A stretch of 64,000 nt of DNA from JAFKKS01 sp050187875. GTDB lineage: Bacteria > Pseudomonadota > Alphaproteobacteria > Rhizobiales > Xanthobacteraceae. Below the pieces are notes generated by a model. It saw nothing but the letters and a program-made list of their open reading frames with translations, was not told where the DNA came from and searched no databases. The stretch lies in the NCBI GenBank assembly GCA_050187875.1, contig JBFWXB010000014.1:32148-96147 (forward strand), written 5' to 3'. The translations under genes were made by a program, and so were the position numbers. Positions 8,501 to 16,805 of the stretch are shown here, piece after piece. The stretch's first letter is position 1, and each line of letters starts with the position of its first letter.

Positions 8501-10439
8501 CGAGCACGGCGGCTTCGAGCCGCCCGGCGAGCGCGTCGTGCTCGATCGGCTGGCCGTCGTCGCGTTCCAGCAGCATGTCGTGGAACCAGATTTCGGCATT
8601 CGGCCCGTCCGCAGGATCGATGCGGAAGGTGCGCTCGTCGACGACCTTGAAGCCCATGTTCTCGAGGACGGGCACGCGCTCCGACAGCGGGATCGGCCGG
8701 CCCGCGCTCCATACTTTCAGGCTCGCATGGGTCGGCGGGTCGCCGGCGCGGCGATAGAAGTCGATGTCGACGGGGCGCTCGGCGTTGAGGCCTTCCAGCA
8801 CGCGGATGTCGGCGACGGCGGTGGCGGCGTCATAGGCTTCGCGATAGCCGCCGGAGAACGCGTTCTTGTAACGGGCGGAGATCGCTGCCGCGCGTTCGGC
8901 CGGATGGGCGATCGCGAGCGCGTCGTCGAGCGCGTCGGACCAGGTGCGCACGATCACGCCGACCTCGTGCTCGAGCTCGGCGCGCGGCGGGCGCGGCGTC
9001 TCGGCGTCGGAGCGCCCGATGATGAAATGCACGCGCACCAGCGGGCCTTCCGTGAAGAACGGATAGAACGCCGACACGCGGCCGTTGAAAACGCGCGCGA
9101 GATACTGCCCGATCGCGATGCGCACGCCGCTGTCGAAGTGGTCGCGCGGAAGGTAGACGAGCACGGAGACGAAGCGGTCGAACTTGTCGCGGCGCGCGAG
9201 CACGCGCACGCGCGGCCGCTCCTCGAGCTGCATGATCGCGAGCGCGAAATTGTAGAGCGTGTCCTCGTCGATCTGGAAGAGATCGTCGCGCGGATAGCTC
9301 TCCAGCACATTCACCAGCGATTTGCCGGAGTGGCTGTTCTCGTCGAATCCGGCGCGCTTGAGCACGGCGTCGACCTTGCGTCGCAGATACGGGATGTTGC
9401 GGGTCGAGCGGGTATAGGCCGTCGAGGTGAAGAGCCCGACGAAGCGGAACTCGCCGATGACCGCACCCTTCGCGTCGAAGCGCTTGACGCCGATGTAGTC
9501 CATGTAAATGCGCCGATGCACGCGCGAACGCACATTGGCCTTGGTGATGATGAGCACCTTCGGCTCGGTGAGGAACGCGCGGATCTCCGGCGAGATGCTG
9601 ACGATCTCGTTGCCGCGGCGCAGGATATGTACGTCGCGCTGGCGCAGGATGCCGAGGCCAGTCTCATAGAGCGGGTCGACATCCGCCTTGTCGGCAGCGA
9701 AGGCATATTCGCGCATGCCGAGGAAAGTGAAGTTGTTGGCGCTGAGCCATTCCAGCAGCTGGATCGCTTCGGCGATCTCGTCGGCGGGAAGTGGCGGCGG
9801 ATTCTCGCGCAGCTCGGCGATGGCCGCCTGCACCTGCACGAGCATCGGACGCCAGTCTTCGACGCTCATGCGTACGTCGCGCAGCGTCTGTTCGAGCGCG
9901 GCCGCGATCGCCGCGCGACGCTCGGTCGATTCGATGCGCGGCACGTGGATGTGGATGAAGCTTTCGCGCCCGCCCGCGCCCGCCGCAGTGCGGTTGGCAC
10001 GAAAGCTGCGCAATTCGCCGCTTGCGCCGCGCTCCACCGTGAAGATCGGATGCACGACGAGGCGCACGTCGACGCCTTGCTCGGTCAGTTCCCCGAGAAC
10101 GGAGTCGAGCAGGAAGGGCATGTCGTCGTTGACGACCTGCAGGACGGAAATGGTGCCGAGCTGGCGTCCGTCCTTGACCTCGCTTGGATTCTCGAAGCTC
10201 ACCGTTGTCCGCCCAGCGGCACGCGGGCGCATCAGCAGCGCCCAGGCCTGCTCCGCCAGCGCCGCGATCTCGCGCGCGTCGTAGCGCAGAAGGTCCTCGG
10301 GGGCCGCATGCGCGAAGAGACGCGCGGAAAAATCCTTCGGGATGTCGCCGAGATTCGCGCTCAGAATGATCTCCGACTGCGCGATGACCTGACGTGCGGC
10401 GCGTTCATCGTCACCGCCGACATACCCAACGACATTCAT
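5592..10439 (-). CDS. gdhB: NAD-specific glutamate dehydrogenase, large (about 180 kDa) class
   Basis: About 1,615 residues, matching the giant GDH-180 class that oxidises glutamate to 2-oxoglutarate and ammonium with NAD+. N-terminal ACT-like regulatory regions precede the catalytic core at roughly residues 720-1220. The core shows KFSSRNVDELPAPRPLYEIFVYSPR, RGGIRWSDRPQDFRTEILGL, the VGAKGGFV glycine motif, and a Rossmann region with VVGVGDMSGDVFGNGML and EGANLGMTQRGRIE. The second ATG (10439) is chosen over 10445 because GGGAG lies six bases before it. The gene is monocistronic. Its product would link glutamate catabolism to the nitrogen genes glnK-amtB seen later in the window, though they are not adjacent. 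Confidence 0.96.
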   Translation of the reverse strand: MNVVGYVGGDDERAARQVIAQSEIILSANLGDIPKDFSARLFAHAAPEDLLRYDAREIAALAEQAWALLMRPRAAGRTTVSFENPSEVKDGRQLGTISVLQVVNDDMPFLLDSVLGELTEQGVDVRLVVHPIFTVERGASGELRSFRANRTAAGAGGRESFIHIHVPRIESTERRAAIAAALEQTLRDVRMSVEDWRPMLVQVQAAIAELRENPPPLPADEIAEAIQLLEWLSANNFTFLGMREYAFAADKADVDPLYETGLGILRQRDVHILRRGNEIVSISPEIRAFLTEPKVLIITKANVRSRVHRRIYMDYIGVKRFDAKGAVIGEFRFVGLFTSTAYTRSTRNIPYLRRKVDAVLKRAGFDENSHSGKSLVNVLESYPRDDLFQIDEDTLYNFALAIMQLEERPRVRVLARRDKFDRFVSVLVYLPRDHFDSGVRIAIGQYLARVFNGRVSAFYPFFTEGPLVRVHFIIGRSDAETPRPPRAELEHEVGVIVRTWSDALDDALAIAHPAERAAAISARYKNAFSGGYREAYDAATAVADIRVLEGLNAERPVDIDFYRRAGDPPTHASLKVWSAGRPIPLSERVPVLENMGFKVVDERTFRIDPADGPNAEIWFHDMLLERDDGQPIEHDALAGRLEAAVLAVMRGEAENDGFNALVLAAGLPWRDVALLRTIARFLRQARIAYSQDYLWTTLRKHAGIATRIHALFNAKFDPHLDLSKEAREAKVAAIAGEIETALAAVDSLDDDTILRRFVNAVQVALRTNFFQKTTDGADKPTISIKFSSRNVDELPAPRPLYEIFVYSPRMEGCHLRFGKVARGGIRWSDRPQDFRTEILGLVKAQQVKNAVIVPVGAKGGFVPKRIVPGMARDAMQAEGVAAYKLLVSSLLDISDNIGPDGIIPPPDVVRHDNDDPYLVVAADKGTATFSDIANGIAQEHGYWLGDAFASGGSAGYDHKGMGITARGAWESVKRHFREMDVDISKNAFSVVGVGDMSGDVFGNGMLREKTIRLLAAFDHRDIFIDPDPNPELSFNERARLFALPRSSWQDYDKGQISAGGGVFSRTLKEIPLSPAAQKAIGLAKAKATPQEVMRAILRANVDLLWFGGIGTYVRASSESDDAAGDRANDAIRAPASELNCKVVGEGANLGMTQRGRIEAALRGIRLNTDAIDNSAGVNTSDMEVNIKIALSSPVREGKLTLPDRNTLLAAMTDDVAELVLRNNYLQTLALSLTERRGIEDLGFQQRLMQTLEAAGELDRKIEFLPDDLEIADRRKRNQPLTRPELAVLLAYAKLSLYSELLDSQVPDDPYLARELGRYFPHQLSQRFPDAIEKHRLRREIIATHLANSIINRGGPSLIVRIADQTGAPSDRIASAFAAVRDSYGMTALNGEIDALDSKIPGKLQLDLYAAVQDLLLDRLVWFLRHVDLAQGLASIIDHYGKGIADVAAALDGALAQGARKSRDARVVELVASGVPDSLARRIADLGALAAAPDIVLIADRAGKPVADVAKTYFAAGAFFGLDRIREPAHAIHATDYFDRLALDRALDSIAEAERRITAQMVADGAAGPSAVDAWVKPRAADVQRIRAAVDDIAATPLTISKLSVAASLVGDLVKP

Positions 10440-10578
10440 GACCATCTCCCGGCCGGCCCGATGTCTTGCGAGCCAGCGCCAAGTTTCGCCGAAATCGCGA
10501 TTTTCGTCGAGGTCGGTGCCCCTTCCGTCAGGGCTTAGGCGGGGATAGCGTCAGGTTTGTGAACGCGACGAGGTCCCT

Positions 10579-11226
10579 ATGCCCAAAAGTGTCTCCACCA
10601 AAGCCAAGTCTGCAGCCAAGTCCTCAGCCAAGCCCGCCACCAAATCCGCGAAACCGCGCGCCGACGATGATCCGATCGTTGCGTTGAAGCTGCCGCGCGG
10701 GCGCTTAAGCGAGCCGATGGCGGCCTATTTCGCGAAATGCGAGGAGAAGCTCGGTTTCGTGCCCAACGTGCTCGAAGCTTACGGCTTCGACTCGCCGAAG
10801 CTCGAAGCCTTCGCCGCCATGTATAACGACTTGATGCTGGCACCGTCGGGGCTTTCGAAGCTCGAGCGGGAGATGATCGCGGTCGCGGTGTCGGCGGTGA
10901 ACCGCTGCTATTATTGCCTGGTCGCGCATGGTGCAGCCGTGCGGCAGCTCTCCGGCGACCCCATCCTCGGCGAGCAGATGGTGATGAACTACCGTGCGGC
11001 GCGGCTTTCCCCCCGCCAGCGCGCCATGCTCGATTTCGCGGTGAAGCTCACCGAAGCGCCGTGGACGGTCGAGGACGAGGACCGCGCGGGCTTGCGCAAG
11101 GCCGGCTTCTCCGAGCGCGACATCTGGGACATCGGCGCGGTCGCGGGCTTCTTCAATATGTCGAATCGTGTCGCGTCGGCGACCGACATGCGGCCGAACC
11201 CGGTCTATCACCGGCAGGCACGGTAA
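10579..11226 (+). CDS. Peroxidase-related enzyme, AhpD/carboxymuconolactone decarboxylase family
   Basis: 215 aa. After a Lys/Ala/Ser-rich, probably disordered tail of about 35 residues comes an all-helical CMD/AhpD fold. It carries the redox motif NRCYYCLVAHG (CxxC plus distal His), characteristic of the 'peroxidase-related' branch of AhpD-like proteins. The motif is followed by YRAARLSPRQRAMLDFAVKLTE, a family signature. The likely role is thiol-dependent peroxide or alkyl-hydroperoxide handling in the cytoplasm, but partners are not encoded nearby. It is divergent from NAD-GDH, with about 140 bp between them. Confidence 0.88.
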   Translation: MPKSVSTKAKSAAKSSAKPATKSAKPRADDDPIVALKLPRGRLSEPMAAYFAKCEEKLGFVPNVLEAYGFDSPKLEAFAAMYNDLMLAPSGLSKLEREMIAVAVSAVNRCYYCLVAHGAAVRQLSGDPILGEQMVMNYRAARLSPRQRAMLDFAVKLTEAPWTVEDEDRAGLRKAGFSERDIWDIGAVAGFFNMSNRVASATDMRPNPVYHRQAR

Positions 11227-11239
11227 AGGCGTCCACCGT

Positions 11240-11318
11240 CGTCATGCGCGGGCTTGACCCGCGCATCCATCGTCTTCGTGAAAATTGATGGGTTGCCGGG
11301 TCAAGCCCGGCAACGACG
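11240..11318. repeat. Type B palindromic repeat (GTCATTGCCGGGCTTGACCC family)
   Basis: Paired blocks CGTCATGCGCGGGCTTGACC and GCCGGGTCAAGCCCGGCAAC flank a short AT-richer centre with ATCCATC/GATGG. Other copies lie at 30184, 40191, 41820, 47661, 54477, 55624, 62241 and 63467. Confidence 0.88.
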
Positions 11319-11324
11319 CTATCC

Positions 11325-12554
11325 CTACACCCGCTCAGCGAGCGCCATCGGGCGCGGGGTCTCGCGCAGCGACAGGTGGATGATCGCGGTCGCAACCGCG
11401 CCGGCGACGGCGGCGAACCACGCGAGATCGAACGAGCCGGTGCGGTCGAAGACGAAGCCGGCCATCCAGGCGCCGGCAAACGCGCCGAGCTGATGGCCGA
11501 TATAGACGACGCCGAAGAGGAAGCCGAGATTGCGCGCGCCCCAGAGGTCGGCGACCAAGGCGTTGGTGAGCGGCACACTGCCGGTCCAGAGGAGGCCGAT
11601 TGCGGCGCCGAAGACGATGGCCGAAGCGCTCGAGAGCGGCACCAGCAGAAACGCGATCATGGCCGCCGCCCGCGCCAGATAAAGCGCCGCGAGCACATGC
11701 GTCTTCATCCAGCGGCCGCCGGCGAGGCCGGCGACATAGGTGCCGGGGATATTGAACGCGCCGATGGCGGCAAGCACGGCCGCGCCGGTCGCCACGGGCA
11801 GGCCCTTGTCCACCAGCATGGCGGGCAGATACGTCGCAAGGAACGCGAGCTGGAAACCACAAACGGCAAAGCCGAGATTGAGGAGCCAGAAGTCGCGGTC
11901 CGCGCTGGCGGCGCGCGCGGCCGCGCCGGCGCTCAGCCCCGGCGTTGCCGTGGCGCGGGCGCTGCCGTCCTCGCGCAAAGGCAGCGCCAGGAGGATCGAG
12001 GTCGCGAGGAGGCCGGAGATGATGAGCATCGCGGTGCGCCAGCTCATCGCATCGAGGAGCGCGCTCGTCGCCGGGACGAGAATGAACATGCCGACCGAGC
12101 CGGCCGTTGAGCCGAGGCCGAGCGCGGCGCTGCGTTTCTCCGGCGGCGCGGCGCGGCCGATCACCGCGAGCACGACGGCGAAGGCGGTGCCGCTTTGCCC
12201 GAGGCCGCCGAGAACGCCGAGGCCGAGCGCGAAGGTGATGCTGCCCGATGCGGCGGCAGCCACGAGCGAGCCGGCGAGATAGAGGAGCGCGCCGGCGATC
12301 ACGACCGGGCGCGCGCCGTAGCGGTCGGCGAGCAGGCCGGCGAAGGGCTGCGTCAGCCCCCAGACTAGATTCTGTAGCGCGACCGCGATGCCGAACGCCT
12401 CGCGGGAGAGGCCGAGGTCCATCGCCACCGGCCGCAGGAACAGGCCGGAGACCTGGCGCAGGCCCATCGAGACCGCGATGACGAGCGATCCGCAAATCAG
12501 GACGGTCATCCAAGGGCGGCGCATGGGGGCGGTTTCGCTCGGCATCATCGTCAT
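11325..12554 (-). CDS. MFS transporter
   Basis: 409 aa with about 12 predicted membrane segments. The MFS loop motif appears as GLLADRYGARPVV (about residues 76-88), and a second GGRWMKTH-like loop lies at the middle. It resembles the small oxalate/formate or NNP-like MFS proteins of alphaproteobacteria (N-terminus GLRQVSGLFLRPVAMDLGLSREAFG). The substrate is unknown. The gene is divergent from the Lrp/AsnC regulator at 12819, across a repeat-filled spacer, so regulation by that protein is possible but unproven. Confidence 0.87.
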   Translation of the reverse strand: MTMMPSETAPMRRPWMTVLICGSLVIAVSMGLRQVSGLFLRPVAMDLGLSREAFGIAVALQNLVWGLTQPFAGLLADRYGARPVVIAGALLYLAGSLVAAAASGSITFALGLGVLGGLGQSGTAFAVVLAVIGRAAPPEKRSAALGLGSTAGSVGMFILVPATSALLDAMSWRTAMLIISGLLATSILLALPLREDGSARATATPGLSAGAAARAASADRDFWLLNLGFAVCGFQLAFLATYLPAMLVDKGLPVATGAAVLAAIGAFNIPGTYVAGLAGGRWMKTHVLAALYLARAAAMIAFLLVPLSSASAIVFGAAIGLLWTGSVPLTNALVADLWGARNLGFLFGVVYIGHQLGAFAGAWMAGFVFDRTGSFDLAWFAAVAGAVATAIIHLSLRETPRPMALAERV

Positions 12555-12562
12555 CCACTGAT

Positions 12563-12737
12563 TGTCATGCCCGCGAAGGCGGGCAGCACGCCGTCACGCT
12601 TGGCTGTCATGCCCGCACACGGGTCTGGCCTTCGGCCAGCCCGAGTACAGGCTCCGGCGGGCATCCAGTACTCCTGGGCTGAACTTAGAATCGCAAGGGC
12701 TGCGGCGTACTGGGTCCCCGCCTTCGCGGGGACGACA
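12563..12737. repeat. Compound type A palindromic repeat
   Basis: A long version with an extra inner segment CGGGTCTGGCC-TTC-GGCCAGCCCG, and flanking TGTCATGCCCGCGAAGGCGG and CCGCCTTCGCGGGGACGACA arms. The same inner segment occurs in the copies at 19554 and 43163. Confidence 0.85.
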
Positions 12738-12818
12738 ACGGAGTGTGCTTTATAGTTGTCGCTAAAAGCCCGCTTGTATAGGCAAAATTGAAGGCCTATC
12801 GTTTTAATTATCGCAAGA

Positions 12819-13304
12819 ATGAAGGGCGATAAGCGCTTGGACCTTAAATCTGCAAACGGGCTTCTCGACGCGAAGAACGTCGAATTGCTGCGGCTCCTGC
12901 TCGCTGACCCGCGCCAATCGGTGTCGGAGCTCGCGCGCCAAGTCGGCATGTCGGCGCCGGCGGTGAAAGAGCGTCTGACGCGGCTCGAAGAGACGGGCGT
13001 TATCCGTGGTTATCGTGTCGATCTCGATCCGAAAGCGCTCGGCTTGCCGGTGTCGGCGATCGTGCGCATCCGTCCCGCGCCGGGGCAGCTGCCCCGGTTG
13101 ATCGAGCTTGCGCAAAATCTTCCGGCCGTGGCCGAGTGCCATCGCGTCACCGGCGAGGACTGCCTCGTGCTGCGCCTGCATCTCGATGCGATCGACAGCC
13201 TCGACACGGTGCTCGACCGCTTCCTCGCCTACGGCAACACGACGACGGCGATCGTGCAGTCGACGCCCGTTCCGCCGCGCGCTCCGCCGCTGCCGGGCGA
13301 GTAA
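12819..13304 (+). CDS. Lrp/AsnC family transcriptional regulator
   Basis: 161 aa. An N-terminal winged helix-turn-helix (about residues 17-65; LLADPRQSVSELARQVGMSAPAVKERLTRLEETGVIRGY) is followed by the RAM/AsnC ligand-binding domain (about 75-150, with VAECHRVTGEDCLVLRLHLD). Lrp-like proteins bind amino acids or related small molecules and act as octamers. The spacer upstream is AT-rich (TTTATAGTTGTCGC...TTTTAATTATCGC), unlike the surrounding DNA, and probably holds the promoter. The obvious candidate target is the divergent MFS permease. Confidence 0.92.
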   Translation: MKGDKRLDLKSANGLLDAKNVELLRLLLADPRQSVSELARQVGMSAPAVKERLTRLEETGVIRGYRVDLDPKALGLPVSAIVRIRPAPGQLPRLIELAQNLPAVAECHRVTGEDCLVLRLHLDAIDSLDTVLDRFLAYGNTTTAIVQSTPVPPRAPPLPGE

Positions 13305-13325
13305 AATTCTGACGTCATCGCCCGC

Positions 13326-13434
13326 TGTCATTCCGGGGCACGGCCGAAGGCCGTGAGCCCGGAATCCATACGCCGCAGCCCTGGGATTATGGATTCCGGG
13401 CTCGCAGGCTTGCAGCCCGCGCCCCGGAATGACA
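13326..13434. repeat. Type C palindromic repeat (GTCATTCCGGGGC family)
   Basis: Outer arms TGTCATTCCGGGGC and GCCCCGGAATGACA enclose inner GAGCCCGGAATCCATA and TATGGATTCCGGGCTC. Related copies, some with insertions, lie at 17877, 40980, 45312 and 50828. Confidence 0.9.
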
Positions 13435-13438
13435 GCAA

Positions 13439-13517
13439 CTAGTGGAGTGAATTTGACATTCGCTACCTGCTTCGCAGCAACTCCGGCAAGCGAATGTCAA
13501 ATTCAAAACTCCACTAG
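13439..13517. repeat. Long hairpin element, CTAGTGG family copy 1
   Basis: Outer 10-bp arms CTAGTGGAGT (13439-13448) and ACTCCACTAG (13508-13517) are perfect complements. Inner 16-bp arms GAATTTGACATTCGCT (13449-13464) and its complement (13489-13504) are also perfect. A 3-nt AAA bulge sits on the 3' side and the loop is 24 nt. It shares its architecture with the element at 13531. Confidence 0.9.
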
Positions 13518-13530
13518 CAGCTCATATTTG

Positions 13531-13606
13531 CTAGTGGTCCTTTGATTCTAACATTTGCAAGAGCGCCTGCCGCAACGGGATGCAAATGTTAGAATCGGAC
13601 CACTAG
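13531..13606. repeat. Long hairpin element, CTAGTGG family copy 2
   Basis: Outer arms CTAGTGGTCC (13531-13540) and GGACCACTAG (13597-13606), inner arms GATTCTAACATTTGCA (13544-13559) and complement (13581-13596), a 3-nt TTT bulge on the 5' side, loop 21 nt. The final CTAG supplies the stop codon of the acyl-CoA synthetase gene read on the other strand. Confidence 0.9.
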
Positions 13607-15198
13607 GTCGCCGCGTAACGCTCGCGCAATTCGCGCTTGAGCACCTTGCCGCTCGGGTTTTTCGGCAGCGCTTCACAGAAGGCGACGCGCTTCGGCACCT
13701 TGAATTGCGCGAGGTGCTCGCGGCAATGGGCGATCACGATCGCTTCGTCGATCGCTTCACCCGGCTTCGCGACGATGATCGCGCTGACCGCTTCGATCCA
13801 TTTCGCGTCCGGCAAGCCGATGACCGCAACCTCCGACACCTGCGGCAGCCGGTAGATCGCTTCTTCCACCTCGCGGCTCGCGACGTTCTCGCCGCCCGAC
13901 TTGATCATGTCCTTCTTGCGATCGACGACGGTGATGTAGCCCTCGTCGTCGACGGTCGCGAGATCGCCGCTATGGAACCAGCCGCCGTGAAAGGCCGCGG
14001 CGGTCTTCTCCGGATCGTTGAAATAGCCGGTCATGAGATGCGGCGAGCGGTGCACGATTTCGCCGACTTCGCCGGGCGCGACGTCGCGCATCGCGTCGTC
14101 GACCACGCGCGTCTCGACATTGACGCAGGGCTTGCCGGCGGAGCCGGCTTTGCGCAGCTGATCCTTCGGCTTGAGCACGGTCGCGAGCGGGGCGATCTCG
14201 GTCTGCCCGTAGAGGTTCCACAGGCGCACCTGCGGCAGGCGGCGCTGCATCTCACGCAGCACCTCGACCGGCATGATCGAGGCGCCGTAATAGCCTTTGC
14301 TCAGCGTCGAGAGGTCGGTCGTGTCGAACAGCGGCGAGCGCAGCATCGCGATCCACACCGACGGCGGCGCGAAGAACGAGGTGATTTTGTGCTCGGCGAT
14401 CAGCGGCAGGATCACGTCGGGACGCGGCTGGCCGGTGATGACGTTGGTGGCGCCGAGATAGATTTCAGGGCCGAGAAATACGTCGAGCTGCGCGCAGTGA
14501 TAGAGCGGCAGCGCATGCAGCATGCGATCGTCTTCCGACATCTCGCATTCCATGACACAGCTTGCGTATTCCCACAGGATCGCCTCGTGGGTGAGCATCG
14601 CACCTTTCGGCAGCGACTCGGTGCCGCTCGTGTAGACGATCTGCGCGAGGTCGCGCGTGTCGAGCACAATATCGGGCGGCGTATCGGCATCGGCCAGAAG
14701 CTGGTCGAAGGTGGTGATGCCGTCGGGCGCTTCGCTCTTCTCTTCGCCGGGCAGCCAGAAAAGCTGCGCGACGGCTGTGTCCATCGCCGCGGCGGAACAG
14801 CCGACATCGACGAACTCCGGCCCGACCGCGAGCGCCTTGGCGCCGGAGCTGCGCAGGATGAAGGCGATCTCCTTCGCGTTGAGCATGAAATTGATCGGCA
14901 CCAGCACGGCGCCGACACGCGCAAGCGCAAAGCGCATCGCCGCGAACGCGTGCGAGTTGCGGGAGAGGATCGCGACGCGGTCGCCTGACGCGACGCCGGC
15001 GCGCATCAACCCATGGGCGAAGCGATTGCAGATGCGATCGAATTCCGCATAGGTCCAGCGCACGCCGCCACAGATGAGACCAGTCTTGTCGGGAAAGCGC
15101 GATGCGGTGCGCCGCAGAATGTCGCCGACGGTCTGCCGGCGGACTTCAGGGTGTGCACTATCCTCGCTCATCGCAGACCGTTTCCCGGCATCGTTCAT
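13603..15198 (-). CDS. Acyl-CoA synthetase (AMP-forming), class I adenylate-forming enzyme
   Basis: 531 aa ANL-superfamily ligase that activates a carboxylic acid to its CoA thioester via an acyl-AMP. The P-loop reads YTSGTESLPKGAMLTH (about residues 195-210), A5-like motif LYGQTE, A7 motif WFHSGDLATVDDEGYITVVDRKKD, and the catalytic C-terminal Lys in NPSGKVLKRELRE. It is closest in style to fatty/aryl-acyl-CoA ligases; the acid is not determined. It starts seven bases after the HpaB-family gene and is evidently co-transcribed with it, suggesting a CoA-linked degradation route. An internal ATG at 15171 is an alternative start. Confidence 0.93.
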   Translation of the reverse strand: MNDAGKRSAMSEDSAHPEVRRQTVGDILRRTASRFPDKTGLICGGVRWTYAEFDRICNRFAHGLMRAGVASGDRVAILSRNSHAFAAMRFALARVGAVLVPINFMLNAKEIAFILRSSGAKALAVGPEFVDVGCSAAAMDTAVAQLFWLPGEEKSEAPDGITTFDQLLADADTPPDIVLDTRDLAQIVYTSGTESLPKGAMLTHEAILWEYASCVMECEMSEDDRMLHALPLYHCAQLDVFLGPEIYLGATNVITGQPRPDVILPLIAEHKITSFFAPPSVWIAMLRSPLFDTTDLSTLSKGYYGASIMPVEVLREMQRRLPQVRLWNLYGQTEIAPLATVLKPKDQLRKAGSAGKPCVNVETRVVDDAMRDVAPGEVGEIVHRSPHLMTGYFNDPEKTAAAFHGGWFHSGDLATVDDEGYITVVDRKKDMIKSGGENVASREVEEAIYRLPQVSEVAVIGLPDAKWIEAVSAIIVAKPGEAIDEAIVIAHCREHLAQFKVPKRVAFCEALPKNPSGKVLKRELRERYAAT

Positions 15199-15205
15199 GA
15201 CTGGC

Positions 15206-16729
15206 TTACTCCGCCGCGGTCGGAAGCTCCGGTACCTCGCAACCGGTGGCGCAGCAGCGCCCCGGTTGCTTCGACACGCGGCGCCCGTCCGCGAGCAGGC
15301 CGCGGTCGAGCAGGCGCTCGACCACCTCCGCCTTCTCCATCACCGGATAGTTGCGCCAGATCTCCCGCTTCATCGCTTCGGGCGAACCGCCGCCGTGCAG
15401 CGAGATCAGCGAATACCAGCCGCCCTGGTTCGACGCGGTGAGGTCCTCGATGAAGCGCGCCACCTCGGCGCGATGCGATGCCGGAATGTCCGGCCGCCCG
15501 GCGAGTACCGTAGAGAGCGACGCCGCCGTTTCCGGATTGTGATCCTCGTCGGGGCCGGGGAGCGCGACGATCAGCCCGCCGGAGACGTGATGTGCCAAGC
15601 GATGCATGTCGTAGATCTGCGTCGCGAGGAGAAGCTTGCCGACATTCGCGAACACCGCGTCCGGCATGATCGTGCCCGACGCGTCCTTCGTGCCGTAGAC
15701 GGATGCGGCGACACCGCAGGCGAAGAAGCCTTCGACGATCTTGATGAGCTCGACCATCGCGTCGCGCACATGCCCGTGGCGATCGGGGTCGAGCCCATTC
15801 GCTTCGATCATCAGCGCACCGGCGCCGATGAGGAGATCGCCGAAGCCCGCGCGCGCCGCGATGCAGGAATGGCGGTGATGCGTCGCATAGCTCGTGGTGA
15901 GGAACCCGCCTTCCGCCACCTCACCGGCGAGGAAAACGCGGTCCCACGGCACGAACACATCGTCGAAGATGACGACGCCGGTGGACTGTCCGTATTTCGC
16001 GGAGAATTTTGCCGCCGCTTCACCCGGCCGTCCGGCGGGACGCGCGACGATGGTGACACCCTCGGCGTCGATCGGCACCGCGCAGCAGACGGCGAAGTCG
16101 GCGTCTTCCTTCGTCATCGTGCGGCACGGCATCACGAGATATTCGTGCACATACGGTGCCGCGGTGACGATCGCCTTCGTTCCGCGGATAACGATGCCGT
16201 CCTTGCGGCGCTGGGCGATGTGGACATAGACGTCGGCGTTGTCCTGTGCGCCGGGGCGTTTCGAACGATCGCCCTTCGCGTCGGTCATGGCGACGCCGAC
16301 GGTGAGGTCGTTGTCCTGCACGTGGTGCAGGTAGTTGACGAAGCGCTGGTGATAGTCGGTGCCGTGTACCTCGTCGGCGCGCTTCGTCGCCTGGAACGCG
16401 GCGTTGAGGCAATCATGCGAGAGATAGCGCATGGTGCAGCCGGACTCGCGGCACATCAGGCGGACCGCCTCGAGCTTGTAGAGAAGATCGGTCGAGGTCT
16501 CGCCGATATGCAGCATGCGGTTGACGGTCTTGCCCGACGTTCGCTGCGTCGCCGTCATCAGCGGCGCATGCTCGCTCATGCGCGCGAAATCGTAAGACAC
16601 GCCGATCGCGGCGATGCCGGGCGCCAGCAGCGGCTCGTCCGCGACGCTCTCGATCCGTTGTCCGTTGACGAAGACGCGCGGCCTTTGCGCGCGCAGCGAT
16701 TCCCGGAAGTCGGCGGCGGACATCAGCAT
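15206..16729 (-). CDS. 4-hydroxyphenylacetate 3-hydroxylase (HpaB)/4-hydroxybutyryl-CoA dehydratase superfamily flavoprotein
   Basis: 507 aa, full length for the HpaB/AbfD superfamily (acyl-CoA-dehydrogenase-like fold). Recognisable blocks are NRMLHIGETSTDLLYKLEAVR, IVIRGTKAIVTAAPYVHEYLV, VFVPWDRVFLAGE and the HHRHSC region near residues 284-289. Two subgroups are possible: FADH2-dependent phenol hydroxylases, and Fe-S/FAD dehydratases such as AbfD. AbfD of Clostridium uses three Cys and one His as cluster ligands. Here C93 and C98 are spaced by four residues, and the position seven after the His is Ala, so an AbfD-type cluster looks incomplete. The C-terminus is unusually Cys-rich (GRCCATGC). 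It is co-transcribed with the acyl-CoA ligase. Confidence 0.85.
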   Translation of the reverse strand: MLMSAADFRESLRAQRPRVFVNGQRIESVADEPLLAPGIAAIGVSYDFARMSEHAPLMTATQRTSGKTVNRMLHIGETSTDLLYKLEAVRLMCRESGCTMRYLSHDCLNAAFQATKRADEVHGTDYHQRFVNYLHHVQDNDLTVGVAMTDAKGDRSKRPGAQDNADVYVHIAQRRKDGIVIRGTKAIVTAAPYVHEYLVMPCRTMTKEDADFAVCCAVPIDAEGVTIVARPAGRPGEAAAKFSAKYGQSTGVVIFDDVFVPWDRVFLAGEVAEGGFLTTSYATHHRHSCIAARAGFGDLLIGAGALMIEANGLDPDRHGHVRDAMVELIKIVEGFFACGVAASVYGTKDASGTIMPDAVFANVGKLLLATQIYDMHRLAHHVSGGLIVALPGPDEDHNPETAASLSTVLAGRPDIPASHRAEVARFIEDLTASNQGGWYSLISLHGGGSPEAMKREIWRNYPVMEKAEVVERLLDRGLLADGRRVSKQPGRCCATGCEVPELPTAAE

Positions 16730-16805
16730 GGCGTTTCCTCGGTCTGCGTTGTCCCACTATGCCACACTGCGACAGACGATGAAGCTGCGGCCTACCGCTG
16801 TCTTT

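Noticed and set aside
13326..13606. Clustered repeats considered as a CRISPR array
   Set aside because: The elements are palindromes of two different families without regular spacers, and no cas genes are present.
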